DNA of 48,005 nucleotides. Origin: Mariprofundaceae bacterium (GTDB lineage: Bacteria > Pseudomonadota > Zetaproteobacteria > Mariprofundales > Mariprofundaceae). Of this stretch, positions 10,604 through 18,576 are shown in pieces. Position 1 is the first letter of the stretch, and each line of letters opens with the position of its first letter. The DNA is taken from NCBI GenBank assembly GCA_015488115.1, contig WFOK01000051.1:1-48005 (forward strand), written 5' to 3'. The position numbers were made by a program, and so were the translations under genes. The notes beneath the pieces were generated by a model that saw only the letters and a list, made by a program, of their open reading frames with translations, had not been told where the DNA came from and made no database searches.

Positions 10604-11584
10604 TCAGAAGTGTTCCAGCGCATCCACCTGCTCGACCAGGCGTTGAACGGATGCCAGCGAACGTTGCAAAGCTGCCCGTTCATCCTCATTCAGATCAAGC
10701 TCGATGATGCCTTCCATGCCGCTGCCGCCGAGCTTGCATGGCACCCCCATGAAATAGCCCTGCACGCCATACTCGCCTTCCAGATAGGCTGCGCACGGCA
10801 GGATGCGCTTCTTGTCCTTCAGAATGGCCTCGGCCATTTCCACCACGGCCGCCCCCGGGGCATAGAAGGCCGAGCCCGTCTTCAGCAGGCGCACGATCTC
10901 CGCACCGCCGGAAGCCGTATGTTCGCAAATCTCGCGGATCTTCTCAGCGCTCATGAGTTCCGTGATCGGGATCCCCGAAACCGTCGAATACCGTGGCAAG
11001 GGAACCATCATGTCCCCGTGCCCGCCTAGCACGAATGCCGATACGTCCTCGATCGACACATCCAAGGCCTCGGCAATGAATGAGCGCATGCGCGCCGAAT
11101 CCAGCACTCCGGCCATGCCAATGACCCTTGAACGGGGAAAACCCGAGACCTGTTTGGCCGTGTAGACCATGGCATCCAGGGGGTTGGTCACGATGAGAAG
11201 AATGCAGTCGGGGGAATGCCGCACGGCCTTACCGACCACTTCCGCGACAATTTTCACATTCGTTGAGAGCAGATCATCCCTGCTCATGCCGGGCTTTCGG
11301 GCCATGCCGGCCGTCACGATCACGAGATCGGAGCCGGCCGTATCCGTGTAATCGTTGGACCCGCGAATGGACACATCATAGCCCTGAATGGGCGAGGCCT
11401 CATACATATCAAGGGCCTTGCCCTGCGGAACCCCTTCGATCACATCGATGAGCACCACATCCGCCAGCTCCTTCTGGGCAATCAGAAAGGCTGCGGTTGC
11501 CCCGACATGCCCCGAGCCAATGACGGTCACCTTTTTTCTCTTGAAATAGGCCGGGCCTCCCCTTCGTTTACCGATGAAACGCAT
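10604..11584 (-). CDS. mdh: Malate dehydrogenase, LDH-like type
   Basis: 326 residues; reversible NAD-dependent oxidation of malate to oxaloacetate. Seen: the dinucleotide fold [14 protein letters not shown], Asp of VVLIDVIEG (favours NAD over NADP), the [13 protein letters not shown] substrate loop with the Arg-Lys expected of malate rather than lactate specificity, [10 protein letters not shown], and the catalytic GGHGDMMVP with the active-site His. It begins with 14 unusual residues ([14 protein letters not shown]) before the normal start of the fold. However, ATG 11584 has an excellent ribosome-binding site (GGAGGTGA), so this start is kept. First gene of the operon mdh-sucC-sucD-phosphoesterase, divergent from cca. 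Confidence 0.96.
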   Translation of the reverse strand: MRFIGKRRGGPAYFKRKKVTVIGSGHVGATAAFLIAQKELADVVLIDVIEGVPQGKALDMYEASPIQGYDVSIRGSNDYTDTAGSDLVIVTAGMARKPGMSRDDLLSTNVKIVAEVVGKAVRHSPDCILLIVTNPLDAMVYTAKQVSGFPRSRVIGMAGVLDSARMRSFIAEALDVSIEDVSAFVLGGHGDMMVPLPRYSTVSGIPITELMSAEKIREICEHTASGGAEIVRLLKTGSAFYAPGAAVVEMAEAILKDKKRILPCAAYLEGEYGVQGYFMGVPCKLGGSGMEGIIELDLNEDERAALQRSLASVQRLVEQVDALEHF

Positions 11585-11624
11585 ATCTCACCTCCATAAT
11601 CCAGCACCTTGTTCTGCATTTGAC

Positions 11625-11653
11625 AGCATAGGCTTGCCATTGCCGGTTGTCGA
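11625..11653 (-). promoter_or_regulatory. Probable sigma-70 promoter of the mdh operon
   Basis: Read on the minus strand, TCGACA (11653-11648) is followed by a 17-bp spacer and TATGCT (11630-11625). These match five and four of six consensus positions. The predicted start point lies about 35 bases ahead of the mdh ATG, leaving room for its strong ribosome-binding site. The mdh-cca intergenic region is only 84 bp, so the cca promoter must share it or reach into mdh. Confidence 0.45.
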
Positions 11654-11668
11654 ACGTGGAATAAGCTC

Positions 11669-13048
11669 ATGCTCAGGGAATGGACGCCAAGGCTGCCCGA
11701 GAGGGTCGTGGGACTATGCAAGGCCATCAGGCAATCGCAAGGCAGGGCATGGCTTGTGGGCGGCTGCGTTCGTGATCTCTGCCTTGGATATACCCCCAAG
11801 GACTTTGACATCGAGGTGTTCGGTCTGAGTGAGGCCCAACTACTAAAACTGGCCTCCCGCTTCGGAAAAGTCTTTTCCGTCGGTAAATCCTTTGGCGTGC
11901 TCAAGCTGCGCATGGAAAAGCATGAAATCGACCTGGCCCTGCCGCGAACCGAGATCAAGAAGGCACCCGGTCATACCGGCTTCGACGTACGGCCAGACCC
12001 TTGTCTTGATGAACACACGGCTTCCCTAAGGCGCGATTTCACGATCAATGCGATGATGTATGACCCCGTCGAATGCCGGCTGCTGGATCCTCACAATGGA
12101 TGCAGGGATCTCGAAAGGGGCGTGCTGCGTCATGTATCCCCCGCCTTTGCCGAGGATCCGCTTCGCGTGCTGCGCGGCATGCAGTTTGCCGCCCGATTCC
12201 ACCTCAGGCTGGATGCGGAAACGGCGGCATTGTGCAGGCGCTTGCTCGGCGAGGCGCACACGCTTTCGCGATCGCGCATCTGGCAGGAATGGCGCAAATG
12301 GGCCCTTGCACCCTTCCCCTCGTTCGGCCTCCGGCTGCTGCAGGACAGCGGATGGATCGAACTTTACCCGGAACTGCATGCGCTGATCGGGTGTCCCCAG
12401 TCTCCGCGCTGGCATCCGGAGGGCGATGTCTGGACCCATACCTGCCAGGCTGTCGACAAGGCGGCCTCCATTGCACTCCGCGAGCATCTTGATGAGGAAC
12501 GCACATTGATCCTTGTGTTCTCCGAACTCTGCCATGATCTGGGCAAGCCGAAGACCACGGTCAACGATGACGGCGTCTTCCGCTCCCCAGGCCACAGCGA
12601 GGCGGCCCAAGCGCTGATTGTCGCGTTTGCCGAGCGGATCGGCATGCCCAAGCGCCTGCTGCCTTACATTCAGCCACTGGTCAGCGAACACATGTGTCAC
12701 CTTCACGGACAGCCCACGCGGCGAGCCGTGCGCAGGCTTTCGCACAGACTATCGCCCGCCACCATCGAGCTCTGGGAGATGCTCGTCGAGGCGGACGCAT
12801 CCGGCCGCCATCCCGCCCCGCCATCGCGCCCCGCCTTGCCATGGCTTGAGCTTGCAAGACAAATGCGACAGCACCGCGGCAAACCTGAACCCATCGTGAA
12901 AGGCCGAATGCTCATCGAACTCGGCATGAGCCCGGGGCCGGCCATGGGACAGTTGCTGCGCAAGGCCTACCAGGCTCAACTGGACGGTCAATTCACCGAT
13001 GAGCAACAGGCGCGCGAATGGTGCCGCCGTGAACTGGGCATGGGCTAA
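11669..13048 (+). CDS. cca: tRNA CCA-adding nucleotidyltransferase with HD domain
   Basis: 459 residues; adds or repairs the 3' CCA of tRNAs. The nucleotidyltransferase head domain shows LVGGCVRDLCLG followed by KDFDIEVFG, giving the two catalytic carboxylates. Next come RRDFTINAM and EDPLRVLRGMQFAARF. The second half (about residues 255-370) is an HD domain with HTCQAVDKA and FSELCHDLGKPKTT, as in the proteobacterial enzymes that also have phosphohydrolase activity. Length is slightly above E. coli Cca (412). The ATG at 11669 has only a modest ribosome-binding site (GTGGA). The gene is divergent from mdh and stands alone before a 234-bp intergenic region. Confidence 0.95.
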   Translation: MLREWTPRLPERVVGLCKAIRQSQGRAWLVGGCVRDLCLGYTPKDFDIEVFGLSEAQLLKLASRFGKVFSVGKSFGVLKLRMEKHEIDLALPRTEIKKAPGHTGFDVRPDPCLDEHTASLRRDFTINAMMYDPVECRLLDPHNGCRDLERGVLRHVSPAFAEDPLRVLRGMQFAARFHLRLDAETAALCRRLLGEAHTLSRSRIWQEWRKWALAPFPSFGLRLLQDSGWIELYPELHALIGCPQSPRWHPEGDVWTHTCQAVDKAASIALREHLDEERTLILVFSELCHDLGKPKTTVNDDGVFRSPGHSEAAQALIVAFAERIGMPKRLLPYIQPLVSEHMCHLHGQPTRRAVRRLSHRLSPATIELWEMLVEADASGRHPAPPSRPALPWLELARQMRQHRGKPEPIVKGRMLIELGMSPGPAMGQLLRKAYQAQLDGQFTDEQQAREWCRRELGMG

Positions 13049-13164
13049 TTGGATAACCAATCATGCTCATTCCTCGAGGAGTTCTGCATCATGCAGTGAA
13101 CAATAGCCCTTTAATAACCCGTTGGTCTTAATGTATTTTATTGGTGTTTCGGGAGGTAAAGAGG

Positions 13165-13251
13165 ATGGTTAGCGTCCTGCCTTGTGTGTATGAAGGGTTT
13201 GAGGCAGGCGGCCAGTCCGATGATTTGAAACCCAAGCTGCAATCGGTATAA
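13165..13251 (+). CDS. Possible 28-residue small protein or leader peptide
   Basis: A short frame encoding a 28-residue peptide beginning MVSVLPCVYEGFEAGG and ending LKPKLQSV. GGGAGG at 13151-13156 lies eight bases before the ATG, which is better placed than the sites of many real genes here. Its last codons and TAA lie within the spacer and -10 box of the promoter that drives the next gene. No family recognised and no hydrophobic segment. The only other support is position: an AT-richer 234-bp gap between cca and the cytochrome cluster. It could equally be chance. Confidence 0.3.
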   Translation: MVSVLPCVYEGFEAGGQSDDLKPKLQSV

Positions 13252-13252
13252 T
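13225..13252 (+). promoter_or_regulatory. Strong sigma-70-like promoter of the cytochrome cluster
   Basis: TTGAAA (13225-13230), a 16-bp spacer and a perfect TATAAT (13247-13252). The predicted start near 13259 gives a leader of about 24 bases ending in AGGGA ahead of the ATG at 13283. It is the best promoter match I found in the window. Confidence 0.7.
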
Positions 13253-13282
13253 AGCGGAATCTCACAAAAGGGACCCTGCCAA

Positions 13283-14023
13283 ATGCCCAAGTACAGACGC
13301 TTCTCCGACGCATCGGTCAGCGAGAAGATCCTCGACTCCATGTTCCTGTTAACCATCGGCCTGGGTTATTTCTTTGCCATTCTGAACCTCTATTACACCC
13401 ATCAGGGGCGGGATGGCGAACCCGGCCTCTCCGTCAAGGACGTGATGATCGCCTATTACGGCAGCCATAACCAGACCCGCCTGGGTGCTGCCATCAATGG
13501 CCCGATGGAGGCGAACCTGCCCAATCCCGCAGCCAAGCACGTGATCCTCGACTGGATCGAACACGGCACCCCAAAAGATGAATTCGAACTGCAAGTCAAG
13601 CCGATTCTGGACAACAATTGCATCATGTGCCATTCGGCCGAAAGCGGCATGAACATCCCGCACCTGACCAGCTATGAGGAAGTGCTGAAGCTTACCGAGA
13701 CCGACACGGGTACTCCGATACCGGCCCTGGTGCGCGTTTCGCACATCCACCTGTTCGGCATCGCCTTCATCCTGTTCCTTGTCGGGCGCATCTTCATCCT
13801 CTGCGAAATGCCCGTCTGGATCAAGCGCGTGACCGTGGCCATTCCATTTCTGTTCCTGCTCATGGACATCAGTTCCTGGTTCATCACCAAGAGCATGCCG
13901 GAGTTCGCCTATGTCGTCGTGGCCAGCGGCGGGCTGATGGGACTCTCGCTATGGGGACAGATCCTTTGCAGCCTGTACCAAATGTGGTTCTACCGTCCCA
14001 AGGCCATTCCGGTCGAGATGTAA
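13283..14023 (+). CDS. Membrane protein with one c-type haem motif (predicted electron carrier)
   Basis: 246 residues. One hydrophobic helix lies near the N-terminus (about 17-38). A soluble stretch follows and ends in KPILDNNCIMCHSAESG, a CxxCH haem-attachment motif at Cys113-His117. Three more helices lie at about 155-175, 181-200 and 207-230. Two histidines spaced HIH (154 and 156) stand at the entry of the second helix and could serve as haem or metal ligands. The haem segment reads like planctomycete-type cytochrome domains (ILDNNC..CH followed by LTSYEEVLKL). This topology places the haem domain between helices one and two, probably in the periplasm. It heads a cluster with two further c-type cytochromes and hemN. 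I do not recognise a named function; a quinol- or partner-linked electron-transfer role is inferred. Confidence 0.75.
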   Translation: MPKYRRFSDASVSEKILDSMFLLTIGLGYFFAILNLYYTHQGRDGEPGLSVKDVMIAYYGSHNQTRLGAAINGPMEANLPNPAAKHVILDWIEHGTPKDEFELQVKPILDNNCIMCHSAESGMNIPHLTSYEEVLKLTETDTGTPIPALVRVSHIHLFGIAFILFLVGRIFILCEMPVWIKRVTVAIPFLFLLMDISSWFITKSMPEFAYVVVASGGLMGLSLWGQILCSLYQMWFYRPKAIPVEM

Positions 14024-14057
14024 GCGTTTCTCCGCCCCGAGGAGAACAAAATGCGCC

Positions 14058-14086
14058 TTGGACAGAGCCACGTGATGGGCTAGGCT
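14058..14086 (+). promoter_or_regulatory. Probable internal promoter ahead of the monohaem cytochrome
   Basis: TTGGAC (14058-14063), a 17-bp spacer and TAGGCT (14081-14086), in the 96-bp gap after the membrane haem protein gene. A start near 14093 would give a short leader with the AAGGAGGG ribosome-binding site. It would allow the small cytochrome to be made in excess over its upstream neighbour. Confidence 0.45.
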
Positions 14087-14119
14087 TGAACTAAAGATTC
14101 CAGTCGGAAGGAGGGTAAC

Positions 14120-14410
14120 ATGAAAAAGTTCGCACTGATTGCAGCAGCCGCATCCCTGATGGTCGCCGGGGCCATGCCAGCTCATGCCGCCGCTGACGGA
14201 GCAAAACTCTTCAGCAAGAAATGCTCGATGTGCCACAGGATCGACACCAAGAAGGTCGGCCCCGCAGTCAAGGACATGAACAAGGATCCCGCCGTGCTCA
14301 AGGAGGTCATCACCAAGGGCCGGAAGATGATGCCGAAGTTCGGCTCGAAGCTCAGCGCAGAGGAAATCGATGCCCTCGTGGCCTTCATTCAGTCCAAGCA
14401 GCCGAAATAA
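14120..14410 (+). CDS. Small periplasmic monohaem cytochrome c (class I)
   Basis: 96 residues with a clean signal peptide (MKKFALIAAAAS..., cleavage near AHA-A) and a mature domain of about 73 residues. The haem motif is CSMCH (Cys35, Cys38, His39), and the Met of the later MMPKFG segment is the expected sixth ligand. KKVGPAVKDM fits the cytochrome c551/c8-like fold. It is preceded by a near-perfect ribosome-binding site (AAGGAGGG). Likely a soluble electron shuttle between the membrane haem protein or the trihaem cytochrome and a terminal oxidase; the partners are inferred from neighbourhood only. Confidence 0.93.
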   Translation: MKKFALIAAAASLMVAGAMPAHAAADGAKLFSKKCSMCHRIDTKKVGPAVKDMNKDPAVLKEVITKGRKMMPKFGSKLSAEEIDALVAFIQSKQPK

Positions 14411-14447
14411 GCGTCAAACGCTTGCGCAAAGAATCCTTGTGGACAAT

Positions 14448-14465
14448 AGTTGGCCTTTGCCAACT
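14448..14465 (+). promoter_or_regulatory. Intercistronic hairpin between the two cytochrome genes
   Basis: A perfect 7-bp stem (AGTTGGC / GCCAACT) with a four-base loop, followed by only a short T run. It lies 38 bases after the monohaem cytochrome stop and just before the ribosome-binding site of the trihaem cytochrome. It could act as a weak terminator or an mRNA-stabilising end that sets the ratio of the two proteins. Confidence 0.5.
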
Positions 14466-14486
14466 TTGTGGAGAGGAGGAGAAATC

Positions 14487-15308
14487 ATGCGCATCATGTT
14501 GTGGGCCGCATTGCTGGCCTTAGTAGCCGCCCCGATGGGCGCATCGGCCAAGGAGCTGAGCGGCAAGGAACTTTTTGAAGCCAATTGTGCCATGTGCCAC
14601 GGCAAGGATGGCACCGTCAGCGATTACGGGAAGAAGCTCAAGCCTTTCCCTGCCCGCAACCTGCGCGCCGTGGCCCCATTCGTTGATCGCGACGAATTGC
14701 GTCGCATCATCACCTATGGCGTCAAGGGCACGGCCATGACACCCAAAAAATACACGCTTGACCCCCTGGAGATCGAGGAAGTCATCGACTACATCAAGAC
14801 CTTTGATTACAAGCCCAACCTGGCCAACGGGAAGAAGCGCTTCGAGGCCGTCTGCTCGACCTGTCACGGCATGGATGGCCGGGCAAAAACCGGCGTGGGC
14901 GCAAAGAATCTCGTATACAGCAAGCTGGACCTGAAGGGCATCATACACACGATTCGCTATGGACGACCAGGCACGCTGATGACCAGCAAGCGCCACCAGC
15001 TCAGCAATGCCGACATCGCCGATGTCGCCCATTATGTCTACTCGCTGCGCTACAAGGCCAGCCCGGAGCGGGGCAAGGCGCTGTACCAGAAAAACTGCGC
15101 ATCTTGCCATGCGACTCCTGGGGATATCCGACTGATCGGCAACGCGGCCCAACGACGCAAGATAAGCGATCTTGATGATCGGTTGCTTGACCTGCGCATC
15201 CGCCACGGGCGTCATGTGGAACGCGCCGGCGAACACATTACCAAGCTCTCCGACGATGATGTCCAGGACATCATCGCCTACATTCGCGCATCAACCGGGA
15301 AACAATGA
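14487..15308 (+). CDS. Periplasmic trihaem cytochrome c (three tandem monohaem domains)
   Basis: 273 residues from the ATG at 14487, chosen because GAGGAGGAG precedes it and a signal peptide follows (MRIMLWAALLALVAA...). The frame is open 39 codons further upstream, but that sequence overlaps the previous gene and has no signal. Three repeats of about 85 residues each carry a CxxCH: CAMCH (34-38), CSTCH (123-127) and CASCH (204-208). The first two repeats keep a Met in GTAMTPKK and GTLMTSKR as sixth ligand. The third has GRHVERAGEHI at that place and no Met, so its haem probably has a different or missing axial ligand. The stop overlaps hemN by ATGA. Predicted function is periplasmic electron transfer. 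Confidence 0.9.
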   Translation: MRIMLWAALLALVAAPMGASAKELSGKELFEANCAMCHGKDGTVSDYGKKLKPFPARNLRAVAPFVDRDELRRIITYGVKGTAMTPKKYTLDPLEIEEVIDYIKTFDYKPNLANGKKRFEAVCSTCHGMDGRAKTGVGAKNLVYSKLDLKGIIHTIRYGRPGTLMTSKRHQLSNADIADVAHYVYSLRYKASPERGKALYQKNCASCHATPGDIRLIGNAAQRRKISDLDDRLLDLRIRHGRHVERAGEHITKLSDDDVQDIIAYIRASTGKQ

Positions 15309-16738
15309 CTGAGCATGCAAGGCAAGGCGCCTCCCGACTGGGGGGCGCCGATCTTTTTCATCTCGACCTGATCAGGAAATACGACAAGGCGGGCCCCAGA
15401 TACACCTCCTACCCAACCGCTCCACTGTTCCACGAGGGCGTAGACGCCGAGGCCTATGCCCGAACGCTTCGGCGCGTGGCCGAGGACCGCGCCCCGCTGT
15501 CGCTGTACGTGCACATTCCCTTCTGCAACACGGTTTGCTATTACTGCGGTTGCAGCAAGATCGTGACCAAGCAATACGAACGCGCAGCTCCATATGTGGA
15601 CCTGCTGTGCCGGGAAATCGATCTCGTCGCCGACACCTTGGGCCATGGGCCAGAGAACCCGGGGCGTACAGTCATGCAGTTGCATTTCGGAGGTGGAACC
15701 CCCACGTTCCTGAACGATGATCAGATGACGCGTCTGATGCACAAGCTCCGGGAACGCTTCTCATTCGCGGATGATGAACAGGGGGAGTTCGGCATAGAAA
15801 TCGATCCTCGCGAGTGCAGCGAGCACACCATTGCGGTGTTGCGGCAGATCGGCTTCAACCGCATGAGCATGGGAGTGCAGGATTTCGATCCCGACGTGCA
15901 GAAGGCCGTCAATCGCATCCAGTCCGAGGAGGTCACGCTGCGCGTGCTCAACGAGGCCCGGGAGCATGGTTTCAAATCCATCAACATCGATCTCATGTAT
16001 GGCCTTCCCCATCAAACCGTCGAATCGTTTGATCGCACGCTGGACACCATCATCGGTTTCTCACCGGATCGCATCGCCCTGTTCAATTATGCACACCTGC
16101 CGCACATGTTCATGCCACAACGCAGGATTGACGAAGGCGATCTCCCTACACCTCAGGAGAAACTCAACATTCTCGAACACAGCATCAATAAACTGCTCGA
16201 TGCGGGATACGTGTTCATCGGCATGGATCACTTCGCCAAACCGGATGATGAGCTGACCCTGGCGCAACAGGAAGGGAAGCTCTACCGCAACTTCCAGGGC
16301 TATTCGACGATGGCAGACTGCGATCTTATCGGCCTGGGCATCACGTCCATCGGCTATGTGGGCGGAGGCTTCTTCCAGAATGCCAAGGAGATGGATCGTT
16401 ATTCAGGCGCCCTTGCTTCCGGCAACTTCCCAGTGTTCAGGGGATATATCCTGTCCAGGGAGGATCATCTGCGCAGACAGGTCATCATGCGACTGATGTG
16501 CGATTTCGCGCTCGATTACCGCACGTTTGAGCATCAATTCGAGATTGATTTCAGACGACACTTTGCCGATGAGCTGAGGGATCTTGAGGACATGGCCGAA
16601 GACGGGCTTGTTGAGCTTTCTGAGCATGGCCTTCGCGTGCTTCCCGCCGGACGCCTGCTGATCAGAAACATCGCCATGGTTTTCGATGAATACCTGCGCA
16701 AGAAGAATGACGGGGTCAAATTCTCCAAGGTGATCTGA
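15305..16738 (+). CDS. hemN: Oxygen-independent coproporphyrinogen III oxidase (radical SAM)
   Basis: 477 residues (E. coli HemN 457). It performs the oxidative decarboxylation of coproporphyrinogen III in haem synthesis without oxygen. The radical-SAM motif is HIPFCNTVCYYCGCSK, with Cys74, Cys78 and Cys81 for the 4Fe-4S cluster and the extra Cys83 typical of HemN. Downstream are FGGGTPTFL, EIDPRE, the MGVQDFD segment and the YGLPHQT segment, plus a C-terminal HemN domain. Presence of these features and full length argue for true HemN rather than the HemW-like chaperone. The start overlaps the trihaem cytochrome stop by four bases, coupling haem supply to cytochrome production and suggesting microaerobic or anaerobic expression. 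Confidence 0.96.
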   Translation: MTEHARQGASRLGGADLFHLDLIRKYDKAGPRYTSYPTAPLFHEGVDAEAYARTLRRVAEDRAPLSLYVHIPFCNTVCYYCGCSKIVTKQYERAAPYVDLLCREIDLVADTLGHGPENPGRTVMQLHFGGGTPTFLNDDQMTRLMHKLRERFSFADDEQGEFGIEIDPRECSEHTIAVLRQIGFNRMSMGVQDFDPDVQKAVNRIQSEEVTLRVLNEAREHGFKSINIDLMYGLPHQTVESFDRTLDTIIGFSPDRIALFNYAHLPHMFMPQRRIDEGDLPTPQEKLNILEHSINKLLDAGYVFIGMDHFAKPDDELTLAQQEGKLYRNFQGYSTMADCDLIGLGITSIGYVGGGFFQNAKEMDRYSGALASGNFPVFRGYILSREDHLRRQVIMRLMCDFALDYRTFEHQFEIDFRRHFADELRDLEDMAEDGLVELSEHGLRVLPAGRLLIRNIAMVFDEYLRKKNDGVKFSKVI

Positions 16739-16756
16739 GCCCATCGGGGAAGAGGC

Positions 16757-16784
16757 AAAAAAACGGGCGGCAGGTGCCGCCCGT
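16757..16784 (-). terminator. Intrinsic terminator of icd, probably shared with hemN
   Basis: A perfect 10-bp GC-rich stem (16763-16772 with 16775-16784). On the minus strand it is followed directly by seven T residues, a textbook rho-independent terminator 18 bases after the icd stop. On the plus strand the same stem follows hemN but has only a weak T-containing tail. Confidence 0.85.
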
Positions 16785-16801
16785 TCTGCATTCACGGCGA
16801 C

Positions 16802-18544
16802 TCAGTAACTCTTGCGGAACTGGGTCGCATGACATTTCGGACATGGCGGAACGCGTCCAGTGCGCTTCAAGTGAATCTCATGACCACAGGAAGTGCAGGT
16901 CAACGTCCCTGCACTCGTGATCTCTCCCGAACGGCATGTACGCACCTGGTCGGCCTTCTCCGCCACATTCGCAAACAATTCGCCGGCAGCCCGAAACAGC
17001 GAGGCCAACGAGGCCACCGCACCGGCACCCAGCCGGGAGGGATGTAGTTTTTCCATGGCTTCCTCGCTGAAACTGGCAGCCATGTGACCGAAATCGCGCT
17101 CCAGGAAGGCCTTCAGCCGTTTTCCCTGCTCTTCGGAGAATGCACCGGCAGCCGTCAACTGTTCGCGCGCCTTTTCCATCGCTACCCTTGCAAATTCGGC
17201 AGTCTTCTCCGAGCCGGCCTCGAACAGCTCGGTGAAGCGTTCCACGAGCTGATCATACTGAATGGCCTCGACATCCTCCTCTGCCTCTTCTCCCATATGG
17301 GCGATGATGGCATCGCCAAACTGAGAGGTGGACAGCTTCGTCGCGCCTTCCATCAGGCGATGAAAGTCATACGTCACGGTCTTGGCCCGAATGGCGCCCG
17401 TGACACCCTGAATGATCAGATCCGCGGCCTCCGTCCAGCCCATGTAGCGAAGCATCATTTCGCCGGAAAGAATGACGGATGAGGGGTTGACGACATTCTT
17501 GTTCGCATATTTGGGAGCCGTGCCATGCGTGGCCTCGAAGATCGCATGACCGGTGTCATAATTGATGTTGGCGCCAGGAGCAATGCCGATGCCACCAACC
17601 TGAGCAGCCAGCGCATCGGACAGGTAATCGCCATTCAGGTTCAACGTGGCAATCACATCGAATTCCTTGGCGCGGGTCAGTACCTGCTGCAGAGCGATGT
17701 CGGCTATTGCATCCTTGATCACAAGTCCGTTGGGCAACTGACACCATGGACCGCCGTCGATCTCCTGGGCGCCAAACTCCCTCTTCGCAAGCTCATAACC
17801 CCAATTTCGGAAGGCACCCTCGGTGTACTTCATGATGTTACCCTTGTGCACCAGGGTCACGCTTTTCCGGTTGTTCTCGATCGCATAGCGAATGGCAGCG
17901 CGGACCAGACGTTCGGTACCCTCCCTTGAAACAGGCTTGATGCCGAAGCCGCTGGTCTCGGGAAACCGAATCTTGGTCACGCCCATTTCATTCCGCAGAA
18001 AATCCAGAAGCTTCCTGGCCTCATCGGAGCCTGCGGGCCATTCAATGCCGGCATAGATGTCCTCCGAGTTCTCGCGGAAGATGACCATGTCCACATCCTC
18101 AGGCCGCTTGACGGGGCTGGGCACGCCATCGAAATACTTAACCGGTCTCTGGCATACATACAGGTCCAGCTTCTGGCGCAACGCGACATTCAGCGAGCTG
18201 ATTCCTCCGCCAACAGGCGTGGTCAGCGGCCCCTTGATGCCAATGAGATATTCGGAAAACGCATCGAGGGTTTCCTGCGGCAGCCATGCCTCGTCCGTCT
18301 GACCATACATGTTCCATGCCTTTTCGCCGGCAAACACTTCCATCCAGGCGATCTTGCGCTGTCCTCCGTAAGCCTTCTCGACTGCGGCATCAAGCACGCG
18401 CTTGGCCGCGCGCCAGATGTCCGGGCCCGTTCCATCCCCTTCAATGAAGGCGATGATCGGCCTGTCCGGCACATGAAGCCGTCCATCCTCCCCCATGGTG
18501 ATCTTTTCCCCATCCTCGGGAATGCGAATCTTGTCGTATGCCAT
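16802..18544 (-). CDS. icd: NADP-type isocitrate dehydrogenase fused to a DUF1451-like zinc-ribbon domain
   Basis: 580 residues. Residues 1 to about 417 are a complete bacterial isocitrate dehydrogenase. They include [11 protein letters not shown], the phosphorylatable-serine loop [34 protein letters not shown], the [14 protein letters not shown] metal-ligand segment and the cofactor loop [11 protein letters not shown]. The family normally stops near residue 416. Here it runs without a break into about 160 more residues: a helical stretch, then [19 protein letters not shown] and CPKCHATQF (Cys550, Cys553, Cys568, Cys571). That is the layout of a whole stand-alone zinc-ribbon protein of the YbeL/DUF1451 type. 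Oxidative decarboxylation to 2-oxoglutarate is expected; the role of the extra domain is unknown. ATG 18544 has AAGGGG ten bases upstream. Confidence 0.93.
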   Translation of the reverse strand: MAYDKIRIPEDGEKITMGEDGRLHVPDRPIIAFIEGDGTGPDIWRAAKRVLDAAVEKAYGGQRKIAWMEVFAGEKAWNMYGQTDEAWLPQETLDAFSEYLIGIKGPLTTPVGGGISSLNVALRQKLDLYVCQRPVKYFDGVPSPVKRPEDVDMVIFRENSEDIYAGIEWPAGSDEARKLLDFLRNEMGVTKIRFPETSGFGIKPVSREGTERLVRAAIRYAIENNRKSVTLVHKGNIMKYTEGAFRNWGYELAKREFGAQEIDGGPWCQLPNGLVIKDAIADIALQQVLTRAKEFDVIATLNLNGDYLSDALAAQVGGIGIAPGANINYDTGHAIFEATHGTAPKYANKNVVNPSSVILSGEMMLRYMGWTEAADLIIQGVTGAIRAKTVTYDFHRLMEGATKLSTSQFGDAIIAHMGEEAEEDVEAIQYDQLVERFTELFEAGSEKTAEFARVAMEKAREQLTAAGAFSEEQGKRLKAFLERDFGHMAASFSEEAMEKLHPSRLGAGAVASLASLFRAAGELFANVAEKADQVRTCRSGEITSAGTLTCTSCGHEIHLKRTGRVPPCPKCHATQFRKSY

Positions 18545-18556
18545 TTCCTGATACCC

Positions 18557-18576
18557 CTTATGTCACCTTATGTCAC
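18557..18576. repeat. Tandem 10-bp direct repeat between lipoprotein stop and icd start
   Basis: CTTATGTCAC occurs twice back to back. On the coding strand the first-read copy contains the lipoprotein stop codon, and the second leads into the icd ribosome-binding region. It looks like a small slippage duplication that spaced the icd start away from the upstream gene. Confidence 0.8.

Noticed and set aside
9578-11029. 483-codon plus-strand frame across sucC and mdh
   Set aside because: Antisense to two unmistakable genes; low-complexity His/Gln-rich translation.
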